Assembly (NCBI GenBank): GCA_027490095.1
Contig: JAIXYT010000025.1
Span: 1-64,000 of the forward strand
Direction: 5' to 3'
From: Sphingomonadales bacterium
Lineage (GTDB): Bacteria > Pseudomonadota > Alphaproteobacteria > Sphingomonadales > Sphingomonadaceae
Length of the DNA stretch: 64,000 nt
Positions within the stretch are counted from its first letter, which is position 1. Each line of letters opens with the position of its first letter. The translations under genes were made by a program, and so were the position numbers. Of this stretch, positions 26,971-35,563 are shown piece by piece. The notes under the pieces were generated by a model. That model saw only the letters and a program-made list of their open reading frames with translations. It did no database searches and was not told the origin of the DNA.

Positions 26971-27894
26971 TTCGCGCGGATCCTCGGTGAAGACGATGGT
27001 GAGCCAGCGGTCCGGGCCGGCCTCGCCGATGGCGTTCCCGATCTCGGCCCGCAGCGCATCGAAATGGGCGATCGTCCTTGCCGGCATGTCCCTGGGGGCC
27101 AGAACCGAGATCTCGATGAACTTCGCCCGGCCGGTGCGCGTCACATAGCTTTCGTAACCGGCAAAGCCATGGCGCGCGACGAAGGCGTCCATCACGGCAT
27201 GGACATGGGCGTCGAGTTCGACGGGCACGATCTGGAAGATGTCGTGGAACGCCTCCTTCGCATCCTTCCAGGGCACGGGCAGGATCAGCAGCGACAGCAG
27301 CGCCAGCACCGCCGGATCGACATAGGGAATCCAGGGCTCGAACGGGGTGCCCCGCATGCCCAGGGCCACGAGGAAGGCGATCAGCAGCGCGGTGGTGATG
27401 ATGCCGGAGGCGGCCCAGGCCTTGAGGTCGATCGCGACCAGCGCGGAGCCGATGCGGTCGTTCTGGCGCCACAGCCAGAACCAGGTGCCCGCGCAGATCA
27501 GCACGACTCCGACGGCGTAGAGAATGGCCGGGCCGAGCTCGGGGGCGTTGCCGCCGGTCATCAGGCTCTGGACGGCGCCCAGGAAGCCGAAGGCCACCAG
27601 CGTCATCAGGACGGCGGCCTTCAGGGCCACCACAAGCGGCTCGAGATGCCAATAGCCGTACTGGAATTTCTGGTTGCTTTCCCGCGCCACCAGCCGGGCG
27701 ACTGCCAGCATCAGCCCGGTGATGACGGCGTCGACCACCGAGAACAGGCCGTCGAAGATGATCGCGAGCGAGTTCGAGAGCAGCCCGAACAGCACGCCGA
27801 GCGCCGCGATCAGCACCGTTGCGACGACCGACAGGCGCAGCAGCGAGGCTTCGAGTTCGCTTCTGAGCGCGAGAGCGCGATCGGTTGCCGCCAT
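26965..27894 (-). CDS. Cation diffusion facilitator family transporter with altered metal ligands
   Basis: A 309-aa protein with six predicted helices and a C-terminal cytoplasmic ferredoxin-like domain, the CDF architecture (Zn/Fe/Mn efflux by proton antiport). In a gapless alignment by eye with E. coli FieF, anchored on the FGHGKAE-like YGYWHLEP turn, only one TM2 aspartate survives (SVVDA). The first is Phe, and the TM5 His/Asp pair is replaced by Asp and Trp (IDLKAWAASG). Metal specificity or transport may therefore differ from the norm. The gene overlaps ccmA tail to tail. Confidence 0.82.
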   Translation of the reverse strand: MAATDRALALRSELEASLLRLSVVATVLIAALGVLFGLLSNSLAIIFDGLFSVVDAVITGLMLAVARLVARESNQKFQYGYWHLEPLVVALKAAVLMTLVAFGFLGAVQSLMTGGNAPELGPAILYAVGVVLICAGTWFWLWRQNDRIGSALVAIDLKAWAASGIITTALLIAFLVALGMRGTPFEPWIPYVDPAVLALLSLLILPVPWKDAKEAFHDIFQIVPVELDAHVHAVMDAFVARHGFAGYESYVTRTGRAKFIEISVLAPRDMPARTIAHFDALRAEIGNAIGEAGPDRWLTIVFTEDPREL

Positions 27895-27936
27895 GGACGC
27901 AGTGTCGCTCAGCCGCGGGCCAGCGGCAAGCCGACC

Positions 27937-29037
27937 TCAGGCGGAATGCAGGAAGTGCATGATGTCGCCATCCTGCACCACATAGGTTTTCCCCTCGGCC
28001 CTGAGCTTGCCAGCCTCGCGCGCCTTGGCCTCGCCGCCCAGCGCCACGAAGTCCGCGAACGCCACTGTCTCGGCACGGATGAAGCCCTTCTCGAAATCGG
28101 TATGGATCACGCCCGCCGCATTGGGGGCGGTCGCGCCCTTTTCCACCGTCCAGGCGCGGGTTTCCTTGGGGCCCGCAGTGAAGAAGGTGAGGAGGTGCAG
28201 AAGCTCGTAGCCGGCCCGGATGATGCGCGCGAGGCCGGTTTCCGTGAGGCCAAGCGCCTCCAGGTACTCGGGCCGGTCTTCCGGCGGCATGGTCACGATC
28301 TCGGCCTCGATGGCGGCCGAGATGACGACAGCGCCGGCCCCTTGGCGCACGGCCATCCGCGCCACCGCTTCGCTGTGGGCGTTGCCGGTTGCGGCCGAGC
28401 CTTCCTCGACATTGCAGACATAGAGCACGGGCTTGGAGGTGAGCAGCTGCGCCTGCGCCAGATGGCGCGCCTCGTCCGGGTCTGCCGCTTGCGCCAGGCG
28501 GGCAGGCTTCCCGTCGCGCAGCAGGTCGAGCGCCTTCTGGAGGGCAGACGCCGCCGACTTCGCATCCTTGTCGCCGCCCTGGCCCTTCTTCACGAGGTTG
28601 GGCACGCGGCGCTCCAGGCTCTCGAGGTCGGCGAGCATCAGCTCGGTCTCGACGGTTTCCGCGTCTGCCACGGGGTCGATCCGGCCCTCGACGTGGGTGA
28701 TGTCGTCATCCTCGAAGCAGCGCAGCACATGGACGATGGCATCCACCTCGCGGATGTTGGCGAGGAACTGGTTTCCGAGGCCCTCGCCCTTGGACGCCCC
28801 GCGCACCAGGCCGGCGATGTCGACAAAGCCGAGCTGGGTCTCGATGATCTTGGCCGAGCCCGCGATGTCGGCGATCTGCTTCAGCCGCGCATCCGGCACG
28901 CCGACGTTCCCGACATTGGGCTCGATGGTGCAGAAGGGATAGTTGGCCGCCTGCGCCGCGGCTGTTTCGGTGAGCGCGTTGAAGAGGGTGGATTTCCCGA
29001 CGTTCGGAAGTCCTACGATGCCGCAGCGGAAACCCAT
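27937..29037 (-). CDS. ychF: Ribosome-associated ATPase/GTPase YchF
   Basis: Obg-related P-loop NTPase that hydrolyses ATP and binds ribosomes. G1 is GIVGLPNVGKSTLFNALT, followed by NYPFCTIEPNVG and the switch II region DIAGLVRGASKGEGLGNQFLANI. The NKxD position is altered as usual in YchF (YVCNVEE). A TGS domain sits at the C-terminus (LLTFFTAGPKETRAWTVEKGATAP and onward). 366 aa is normal. The ORF track starts at 29070; ATG 29037 is chosen because GGAG lies upstream and the G1 strand begins here. It starts 1 base after the pth stop. Confidence 0.96.
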   Translation of the reverse strand: MGFRCGIVGLPNVGKSTLFNALTETAAAQAANYPFCTIEPNVGNVGVPDARLKQIADIAGSAKIIETQLGFVDIAGLVRGASKGEGLGNQFLANIREVDAIVHVLRCFEDDDITHVEGRIDPVADAETVETELMLADLESLERRVPNLVKKGQGGDKDAKSAASALQKALDLLRDGKPARLAQAADPDEARHLAQAQLLTSKPVLYVCNVEEGSAATGNAHSEAVARMAVRQGAGAVVISAAIEAEIVTMPPEDRPEYLEALGLTETGLARIIRAGYELLHLLTFFTAGPKETRAWTVEKGATAPNAAGVIHTDFEKGFIRAETVAFADFVALGGEAKAREAGKLRAEGKTYVVQDGDIMHFLHSA

Positions 29038-29038
29038 C

Positions 29039-29611
29039 TCAACTCTCCTGCTGGCGAAGCGCCAGGTCATTCATGAAGCGCACGTCGTCGCCCGCGGCGA
29101 GCAGCGGCGCAAGGTCTGCGATGTCGGCGAGCATGCCCGCCAGCGCCGGTTCCTCGGCCTTCGCGAAGTTGCCCAGCACATGCGGGGTTACCCGATCCTT
29201 GTGGCCGGGGTGGCCTATGCCCAGCCGCACGCGGCGGAAATCCGCACCCACGTGCGCGATGATGGAGCGGATGCCGTTCTGGCCGGCTGCGCCGCCCCCC
29301 ATCTTCACCTTCACCCGGAAGGGATCGAGATCGAGCTCGTCGTGGAAGACGGTGAGAGCGTCGGGGCCCAGCTTGAAGAAGCGCAGCGCCTCGCCGACCG
29401 ACCGGCCGCTTTCGTTCATGAAGGTCATGGGCTTCAGCAGCACGAGCCTCTCGTCGCCCAGCCGGCCTTCGGCCGTCAGCCCCTGGAAGCGCGCTTTCCA
29501 TGGCCCGAAGCCGTGGGCGCCGTGGATCGTGTCCACGGCCATGAAGCCCACATTGTGGCGATGCCCGGCATAGGCCGGGCCCGGGTTTCCGAGCCCGGCC
29601 CAGACCTGCAT
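29039..29611 (-). CDS. pth: Peptidyl-tRNA hydrolase
   Basis: Releases peptides from peptidyl-tRNAs dropped by ribosomes. The family start WAGLGNPGPAYAGHRHNVGFMAVD contains the catalytic His and conserved Asn. KPMTFMNESGRSVGEAL and HDELDLDPFRVKVKMGGGAAGQNGIRS are the other hallmark motifs. 190 aa is typical. It sits between rplY and ychF on the same strand, a common order (rplY-pth-ychF) in proteobacteria. Confidence 0.96.
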   Translation of the reverse strand: MQVWAGLGNPGPAYAGHRHNVGFMAVDTIHGAHGFGPWKARFQGLTAEGRLGDERLVLLKPMTFMNESGRSVGEALRFFKLGPDALTVFHDELDLDPFRVKVKMGGGAAGQNGIRSIIAHVGADFRRVRLGIGHPGHKDRVTPHVLGNFAKAEEPALAGMLADIADLAPLLAAGDDVRFMNDLALRQQES

Positions 29612-29614
29612 GGC

Positions 29615-30223
29615 TTACGCCTCGGCTGCAGCCTCGTCGGCGGCTTCCTGGCTCTTCAGGCCCGACGGCGCCGCGATGGTGGCGATGGTGAAGTCGCGGT
29701 CGATCACCGGCTTCACGCCGTCCGGCAGCTTCACCGCCGAGATGTGGATCGAATCGCCGACTTCGAAGCCGGTCACGTCCACGACGATATCGTCGGGGAT
29801 CGCGTTGGCCGGGCACTTCATCTCGATTTCGTGGCGCACGACGTTGAGCACGCCGCCGCGCTTCAGGCCCGGCGAGGCGGCTTCATTCTCGAAGCGCACC
29901 GGCACGTTCACGGTGATGAGCGAGTCGGCCGACACGCGCAGGAAGTCCACATGGACCGGGCGGTCGCTTACGGGATGGAACTGCACGTCCCGCGGGAGCG
30001 TGCGGTGGGTCTTCCCGTCGACGGTGATCTCCACGACCGAGTTCATGAAGTGGCCCGTGTGGAGCATCTTGGTGAGGAGCTTTTCCTCGACATGGATCGC
30101 AACGGCAGCTTCCTTGTTGCCGTAGATCACGGCCGGAACCCGGCCTTCTCGCCGCACCGCCCGGGAGGCTCCCTTGCCAGCCCGGTCGCGTGCTTCCGCG
30201 GCGAGCGTCAGCACATCAGACAT
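29615..30223 (-). CDS. rplY: Large ribosomal subunit protein bL25 (Ctc form)
   Basis: 5S rRNA-binding ribosomal protein of the long Ctc type, 202 aa. The N-terminal L25 domain covers about residues 1-95 ([30 protein letters not shown]), and the C-terminal TL5/Ctc beta domain is [31 protein letters not shown]. It ends in an alanine/glutamate-rich tail ([10 protein letters not shown]). First gene of rplY-pth-ychF; the upstream 159 bases also hold the Fur-like box of the divergent TonB receptor. Confidence 0.95.
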   Translation of the reverse strand: MSDVLTLAAEARDRAGKGASRAVRREGRVPAVIYGNKEAAVAIHVEEKLLTKMLHTGHFMNSVVEITVDGKTHRTLPRDVQFHPVSDRPVHVDFLRVSADSLITVNVPVRFENEAASPGLKRGGVLNVVRHEIEMKCPANAIPDDIVVDVTGFEVGDSIHISAVKLPDGVKPVIDRDFTIATIAAPSGLKSQEAADEAAAEA

Positions 30224-30324
30224 ATGTTTCTCCGTTCATTGTATCCCGCGCCTCCAGGGTGCGCGGGTCTCTGGAAGTGGGGGCCCTTAGCGGCATTGCG
30301 GGATTCGTGCAACAGAGGGTCGCA

Positions 30325-30400
30325 GTTGAGAAGCGTTCGCAGGAAATCGCTTGCAGGGCTGGTCAACGACCGCTAGCTGCGAATGCAAATGCTTCTCAAC
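30325..30400 (+). repeat. Long split inverted repeat around the TonB-receptor start
   Basis: GTTGAGAAGC (30325-30334) and GCTTCTCAAC (30391-30400) are perfect 10-bp complements. Just inside them, TTCGCAG (30336-30342) complements CTGCGAA (30377-30383). The right arm overlaps the annotated ATG codons. It may reflect two Fur-like sites in opposite orientation, or a 5' UTR hairpin that could hide the start. Confidence 0.6.
30379..30397 (+). promoter_or_regulatory. Fur-box-like operator
   Basis: GCGAATGCAAATGCTTCTC matches the 19-bp consensus GATAATGATAATCATTATC at 12 of 19 positions by direct count. A second 7-1-7 like site, TGAGAAG-C-GTTCGCA, lies at 30327-30341. Iron repression of the following receptor gene is the natural reading. 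Position at the ORF-track start suggests the true start is further downstream. Confidence 0.5.
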
Positions 30401-32647
30401 AACGCTTGGGGAACCTCCTTGCACCTGCTTGCCGCCGCTGCCCGTCCGAGCCTCCTTGCTGCCGTTTCGGCCCTCTCTGTCGTTGCCGCGCCGGCCGTCC
30501 GCGCCGCGGCGCCCGATGCCGACTCCGCACCGGCCGAGGTTGCCGACGAAGCTGCCCTGCGCGAGAGTTCTGCCTCCACCATCATCGTGACCGGCCGGCG
30601 CGACCAGGACCGGCTGCCGGACATGTCCGGCACGCTGATCTTCGCCGGCAAGCTTGGCGACGTCGCGCTGCTGACCGACCGCCCGCCCGTCGCCACCCGC
30701 AACCTCAGGGTCGCGCTTGCCGACATCCCGGGCATCCTGGTTTCAGAGGTTTCGAACGGCTCCTGGGCGTCGCTGTCGTACCGGGGGCTCGGCGAGCCGC
30801 ACGAGAGCTGGAACGTGCTGACGCTGCAGGACGCGATCCCCGCCGTCCCCGACATGTACAGCTATCCGGCTGCCTATTTCATCCCGCCGCTGGAGCTGGT
30901 GGAGCGCGTGGAGTTCATCCGCGGCGCCGCCGGGCTGCTCTACGGCCCGCAGCCGGGTGGCGCGCTCAACTATGTGATGAAGGGCCCGCGCCGCGAGGTC
31001 GGCGTGGAGGGGCAAGCCCGGCTGACCGTGGGCAGCTTCGACACGGTGCAGGGCCTCGGCAGCCTCGCCTGGTCCAACGGGCGGCTGGCGCTCGACGGTT
31101 TCGTGCAGAAGGGCGTGAGTGACGGCCCGCGCCAGGCGAACAGCGACAGCGACCAGCTGACGACGCGTGTGCGGGGCCACCTGATGCGCGACGAGGCAAC
31201 CGTCACGGTCGCGCTCGACACCTATGAGGGCCGGTTCGGCGAGCCGGGTGGACTGTCGCGGGCCCGGTTTGAGGCCGACCGGCGAAACGTCTCCACCCCG
31301 CGCGACCGGATCCGGCTTTCGCGCCTTGCGCCGTCGGTTTCGGTCGACTGGCAGCTCGACGATGCGACCCTGCTGACGAGCCGCCTTTTCTACAGCCGCT
31401 TCGAGCGGGAAAGCTGGCGCCAGGCGGGCGGCAGCTTCGGCCAGCCGACGCCGGCTGCCAACGTGCTTGTCCGCCAGCTGCAGCTGTTCGAGACGGCCGG
31501 CCTCGACCTCAGGCTGCGCCGTGATTTCGGTGCGGGCGGCCGCCACAGCCTGACGGTCGGGCTGTTCGGCCACACCTCCGATGCGCCGGTCCGGGTGGAC
31601 AAGGGCGCAAGCAATTCGGACTTCGCGGGCACCGCGGGCGCTGTCTCGCGCGTGAACCGCAGCGGCGATGCAGCCGCCCTGTTCGGCGAGGTGAAGCTGG
31701 ACTTCGGCGACGTGCAGCTGGTGCCCGGCGTCCGGCTGGAGCGGCTGCGCCAGCGGGTCACCGAATCGCTCGACCTTGGCCTCGGCAGCGTGACCGGCGG
31801 CCCCCCGGGCGCCCCCAACGGCGGGCTCGGCAACCGCCGCAACGTGGAGCAGATCGCGCTGTGGGGCGTCGGGGTCACCTGGGATGCCACCGACGAGCTT
31901 CGCTTCGTGGCCAATGCCTCGCGCGGCTTCAAGCCGCTGCTCTACAACGACGGTGTCACCTTCCAGGCCGGTGTGGATGCGGCCGGCACCTTCGAGGCAA
32001 GCTATGCCTTCACGGTGGAAGCCGCCGTCCAGGCCCGGCCGGCGCCGCCGCTGAGGCTCGACGCCGGCCTGTTCCGCGTGACGCTGGACGATCAGGTCGG
32101 CTTCCTCGCCGGGCCGCTGCCCGCCGCCCCGCCGTTTGGCGCGGTCGGCACCGGCGGCGCGCGGCGGCAGAATGTGGGCAGCATGCGCAACCAGGGGATC
32201 GATCTCGCGATGCGGCTGGATCTGCTGGGGCCGGACGGCATCGGCCAGGCAGAGGATGTGCTGCGGGTGACGGCGAACCTCCAGCTGCTGGACGCGACCT
32301 TCACCAGTGGCCCCGCAGAGGGCTTCACGCCGCAATATGCGCCGGCCCACCTGCTGCGGGCGACACTGTCGCACATCGGGCACAACGGCAGCCGCGCTGC
32401 GCTCACCTTCACCTCGGTCGGCGACCAGGAGGGGTCCGACAACAACAGTCCGGACTTCTTCCTGCCCGGCTACGAGGTTCTGGATGCCCAGGTGGAATGG
32501 CCGCTGGGAGCCGGGTTCCTGGTGGGAGCCGGAATCAACAACCTGCTCGATGAACGCTATGCTTCGCGGGTTCGCCCGGGCGGTGGTGGCGGATTCGATC
32601 CGGGCTTGCCCCGCAATGTCTTCCTGTCGCTGGGCTGGAAGGGCTGA
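30383..32647 (+). CDS. TonB-dependent outer-membrane receptor
   Basis: A 754-aa receptor, probably for a ferric chelate. The N-terminal signal peptide (LLAAVSALSVVAAPAVRA) is followed by the STIIVTGRRDQDRLPD segment, then a plug domain (VALADIPGILVSEVSNGSWASLSYRGLGE, VERVEFIRGAAGLLYGPQPGGALNYVMKGP). The 22-strand barrel follows, with the late NNLLDERYASRVRPGG and the final LSLGWKG. The start is uncertain: ATG 30383 and 30389 lie inside the Fur-like box. TTG 30419 in the same frame is preceded by GGGGA and still leaves a full signal peptide. No cognate tonB/exbBD is in the window. Confidence 0.92.
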   Translation: MQMLLNNAWGTSLHLLAAAARPSLLAAVSALSVVAAPAVRAAAPDADSAPAEVADEAALRESSASTIIVTGRRDQDRLPDMSGTLIFAGKLGDVALLTDRPPVATRNLRVALADIPGILVSEVSNGSWASLSYRGLGEPHESWNVLTLQDAIPAVPDMYSYPAAYFIPPLELVERVEFIRGAAGLLYGPQPGGALNYVMKGPRREVGVEGQARLTVGSFDTVQGLGSLAWSNGRLALDGFVQKGVSDGPRQANSDSDQLTTRVRGHLMRDEATVTVALDTYEGRFGEPGGLSRARFEADRRNVSTPRDRIRLSRLAPSVSVDWQLDDATLLTSRLFYSRFERESWRQAGGSFGQPTPAANVLVRQLQLFETAGLDLRLRRDFGAGGRHSLTVGLFGHTSDAPVRVDKGASNSDFAGTAGAVSRVNRSGDAAALFGEVKLDFGDVQLVPGVRLERLRQRVTESLDLGLGSVTGGPPGAPNGGLGNRRNVEQIALWGVGVTWDATDELRFVANASRGFKPLLYNDGVTFQAGVDAAGTFEASYAFTVEAAVQARPAPPLRLDAGLFRVTLDDQVGFLAGPLPAAPPFGAVGTGGARRQNVGSMRNQGIDLAMRLDLLGPDGIGQAEDVLRVTANLQLLDATFTSGPAEGFTPQYAPAHLLRATLSHIGHNGSRAALTFTSVGDQEGSDNNSPDFFLPGYEVLDAQVEWPLGAGFLVGAGINNLLDERYASRVRPGGGGGFDPGLPRNVFLSLGWKG

Positions 32648-32668
32648 CCCCGGCGACAGCCTGCACGG

Positions 32669-32935
32669 TCAGCCGGCACGCACGAGCGTGGCGGCGAGCA
32701 GCAGGGCCTGGAGCGCGGCGATCCCGTGCAGCCGGGCCGTGAAGGGCTGCTTGCGGGTCTTGTGGTGCCAGGCCCGCCGGGCGGCATAGGCCGCCGGTGT
32801 GCCCCCGATGGCTGCCAGTGCGAGCAGCCGGCGTTCCGGCACGCGGCGGGCGCGGGCAGCCGCCGCGGCCTTGTCGGCCCGGAAGACAAGCAGAGTTACG
32901 ACGTTCACAAGCAGCAGGAAGCCGAGCAGGGTCAT
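32669..32935 (-). CDS. DUF1294 family small membrane protein
   Basis: An 88-aa protein with a hydrophobic N-terminus (LLGFLLLVNVVTLLVFRADKAAA), the DUF1294 motif RVPERRLLALAAIGGTPAAYAARRAWHHKTRKQPF, and a C-terminal helix. Function unknown. It lies between the TonB receptor (convergent) and clpA (same strand, upstream). Confidence 0.85.
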   Translation of the reverse strand: MTLLGFLLLVNVVTLLVFRADKAAAAARARRVPERRLLALAAIGGTPAAYAARRAWHHKTRKQPFTARLHGIAALQALLLAATLVRAG

Positions 32936-32973
32936 GATGGAAGACGGGCGCCGGTTGCCCGGCGCCCCTTTTC

Positions 32974-35316
32974 CTATTCCTTTTCCTCGCTGGGGGCGGG
33001 CAGGGCCGCCACCTTCTTCTTGCCGCGCCTGGACTTGGGCGCGGCCGAGATGATCTCGAAGGCGGGCTTGTCGTCCTTGATGTGGACCCTGACCTCGCCG
33101 CCATTCACCAGCTTGCCGAACAGCAGCTCGTCGGCGAGCGGGCGCTTGATCGACTCCTGGATGAGCCGGCCCAGCGGACGGGCACCATAGAGGCGGTCGT
33201 AGCCGCGCTCGATCAGCCAGTCCTTCGCCTCGTCCTCGAGGGCGATGTGGACGTCGCGCTCGGCCAGCTGGAGTTCGAGCTGGATGATGAACTTGTCGAT
33301 CACCCGGGCGACGATCGCAGGCGGCAGATAGTCGAACGGAACGGTCGCATCCAGCCGGTTGCGGAACTCCGGCGTGAACATCCGCTTGATCGCTTCCTCG
33401 TCCTCGCCGACCCGGGCGCCGGCGCCGAAGCCGATGCCTTCGCGCTGCATGTCGGCCGCGCCCGCATTGGTCGTCATGATGAGGATCGTGTTGCGGAAAT
33501 CGACCGTCTTGCCGTGGTGGTCGGTCAGCTTCCCGTTGTCCATCACCTGCAGCAGGATGTTGAACAGGTCGGGGTGGGCCTTCTCGATCTCGTCCAGCAG
33601 CAGCACGCTGTGCGGGTTCTGGTCGACGGCGTCCGTCAGCAGGCCGCCCTGGTCGAAGCCGACATAGCCCGGGGGTGCCCCGATGAGGCGGCTGACCGAG
33701 TGGCGCTCCATATACTCCGACATGTCGAAGCGCGTCAGCGGAATGCCCAGGATGTTCGCAAGCTGGCGGGCGACCTCCGTCTTGCCGACGCCGGTGGGGC
33801 CGGAGAAGAGGTAGTTGCCGATCGGCTTGTTGGGTTCGCGCAGGCCCGCCCGGCTGAGCTTGATCGCGGATGCCAGCAGCTCGATCGCCTTGTCCTGCCC
33901 GAAGACGACATGCTTCAGGTCGGCCTCGAGGGTCGAGAGCGCCTTCTTGTCGTCGGTGGAGACGGACTTGGGCGGGATTCGCGCCATGGTTGCGACCACG
34001 GCTTCGATCTCCTTGGTGCCGATCACGCGCTTGCGCTTGGCTTCGGGCACCAGCATCTGGGCCGAGCCGCTCTCGTCGATCACGTCGATCGCCTTGTCGG
34101 GCAGCTTGCGGTCGTTGATGTAGCGCGCCGACAGCTCCACGGCCGACTTGATGGCGTCGGGCGTGTAGCGCACCTTGTGGTGCTTCTCGAAGGCGGGCTT
34201 CAGGCCCGTCAGGATCTTGATCGTGTCCTCGACGGTCGGCTCGTTCACGTCGATCTTCTGGAAGCGGCGCAGCAGCGCGCGGTCCTTCTCGAAATGGTTG
34301 CGGAACTCCTTGTAGGTGGTGGAGCCGATGCAGCGGATCGAACCACCCGACAGCGCGGGCTTCAGGAGGTTCGAGGCGTCCATCGCCCCGCCGCTGGTGG
34401 CACCAGCGCCGATCACGGTGTGGATTTCGTCGATGAAGAGGACGGCGTGGGGCAGCTTCTCGAGCTCGGAGACGACATTCTTCAGCCGCTCCTCGAAATC
34501 GCCGCGGTAGCGCGTGCCGGCCAGCAGCGCGCCCATGTCGAGCGCGTAGATGACGGCAGGCTTCAGCACGTCGGGCACATTGCCCTCGATGATCTTGCGG
34601 GCGAGCCCTTCGGCGATGGCGGTCTTCCCGACGCCGGGATCGCCGACGTAGAGCGGGTTGTTCTTGGAGCGGCGGCAGAGGATCTGGATGGTGCGGTCGA
34701 CTTCGGCCTCGCGGCCGATCAGCACGTCGATCTTGCCCGACTTCGCCTTGTCGTTGAGGTTGACCGTGAACTGCTTCAGCGCGCTTTCCGGCGCCTTCTG
34801 CCGGCCTTCCCGCTTGTCCTCGCGCGGCTCGGCCTGCTCCTCGGCGCCCTTGGGCGCCTTGGGTTCGGACATGCCGGGCGTCTTGGCGATGCCGTGGCTG
34901 ATGTAGGAGACGGCATCGAGGCGCGTCATGTCCTGCTGCTGCAGGAAATAGACGGCGTGGCTTTCCCGTTCCGAGAACAGCGCGACGAGGACGTTTGCGC
35001 CGGTCACCTCCTCGCGGCCGGAGGACTGCACGTGCAGAATCGCGCGCTGCACCACCCGCTGGAAGCCGGCGGTTGGCGAGGGGTCGACGCTGCTGTCGGC
35101 CTTCAGGCTGCCGAGCTCGGTGTCGAGATAGCGCGTCACCTGGGCGCTGAGCTCGTCGAGGTCGACGCCGCAGGCCTTCATCACGACGGAGGCATGGGTG
35201 TCGCCGATCAGGGCGAGCAACAGATGCTCCAGCGTTGCATATTCGTGGCGACGACGGCTGGCCTCGGCGAGCGCGTTGTGGAGGGTGGATTCAAGGTCCC
35301 GCGAGAAAGAGGGCAT
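32974..35316 (-). CDS. clpA: ATP-dependent Clp protease ATP-binding subunit ClpA
   Basis: Hexameric AAA+ unfoldase that feeds substrates to ClpP. The N-domain (SRDLESTLHNALAEASRRRHEYATLEHLLLALIGD) is followed by AAA1 with Walker A GDPGVGKTAIAEGLA, AAA2 with GPTGVGKTEVARQLA, and the ClpP-docking loop IGF in MQREGIGFGAG. 780 aa. The ORF track's N-terminal extension is rejected; ATG 35316 has AGGAAGG 4 bases upstream. clpS, the N-end-rule adaptor commonly just upstream of clpA, is not in the 247 bases before it. Those bases hold only a short tandem repeat. The C-terminal tail is Lys-rich (SRRGKKKVAAL). Confidence 0.96.
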   Translation of the reverse strand: MPSFSRDLESTLHNALAEASRRRHEYATLEHLLLALIGDTHASVVMKACGVDLDELSAQVTRYLDTELGSLKADSSVDPSPTAGFQRVVQRAILHVQSSGREEVTGANVLVALFSERESHAVYFLQQQDMTRLDAVSYISHGIAKTPGMSEPKAPKGAEEQAEPREDKREGRQKAPESALKQFTVNLNDKAKSGKIDVLIGREAEVDRTIQILCRRSKNNPLYVGDPGVGKTAIAEGLARKIIEGNVPDVLKPAVIYALDMGALLAGTRYRGDFEERLKNVVSELEKLPHAVLFIDEIHTVIGAGATSGGAMDASNLLKPALSGGSIRCIGSTTYKEFRNHFEKDRALLRRFQKIDVNEPTVEDTIKILTGLKPAFEKHHKVRYTPDAIKSAVELSARYINDRKLPDKAIDVIDESGSAQMLVPEAKRKRVIGTKEIEAVVATMARIPPKSVSTDDKKALSTLEADLKHVVFGQDKAIELLASAIKLSRAGLREPNKPIGNYLFSGPTGVGKTEVARQLANILGIPLTRFDMSEYMERHSVSRLIGAPPGYVGFDQGGLLTDAVDQNPHSVLLLDEIEKAHPDLFNILLQVMDNGKLTDHHGKTVDFRNTILIMTTNAGAADMQREGIGFGAGARVGEDEEAIKRMFTPEFRNRLDATVPFDYLPPAIVARVIDKFIIQLELQLAERDVHIALEDEAKDWLIERGYDRLYGARPLGRLIQESIKRPLADELLFGKLVNGGEVRVHIKDDKPAFEIISAAPKSRRGKKKVAALPAPSEEKE

Positions 35317-35483
35317 GTGACCTTCCTGACCGGCAACGAGCAGAAGACTCATCGCTTGACGGCCAATGTCACCATGCTTCAACAAAAGTGCAAGGGGCGA
35401 TGGTGGCGGCCGGGTCGCACAGCTTGCCGCATGCACCGGCAGAGCGACAGGCGGACAGGAATCGGCGGCAGCGCGCCGGGTGC

Positions 35484-35515
35484 AGATGGATCGGGGCGCA
35501 GGTGGATCGGGGCGC
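35484..35515 (+). repeat. 16-bp imperfect tandem repeat upstream of clpA
   Basis: AGATGGATCGGGGCGC is followed directly by AGGTGGATCGGGGCGC, two copies with one mismatch. It lies between the clpA start and the end of the first PEP-CTERM gene. No function is evident. Confidence 0.8.
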
Positions 35516-35563
35516 GCTGCGGCCTGCCCGCAACGCCCTCCCGGGGCATCGGCGCGGATGGGT

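Noticed and set aside
30325-30400. Riboswitch upstream of the TonB receptor
   Set aside because: The inverted repeat is explained at least as well by two opposed Fur-like sites, and no known riboswitch core (for example a B12 box) is seen.
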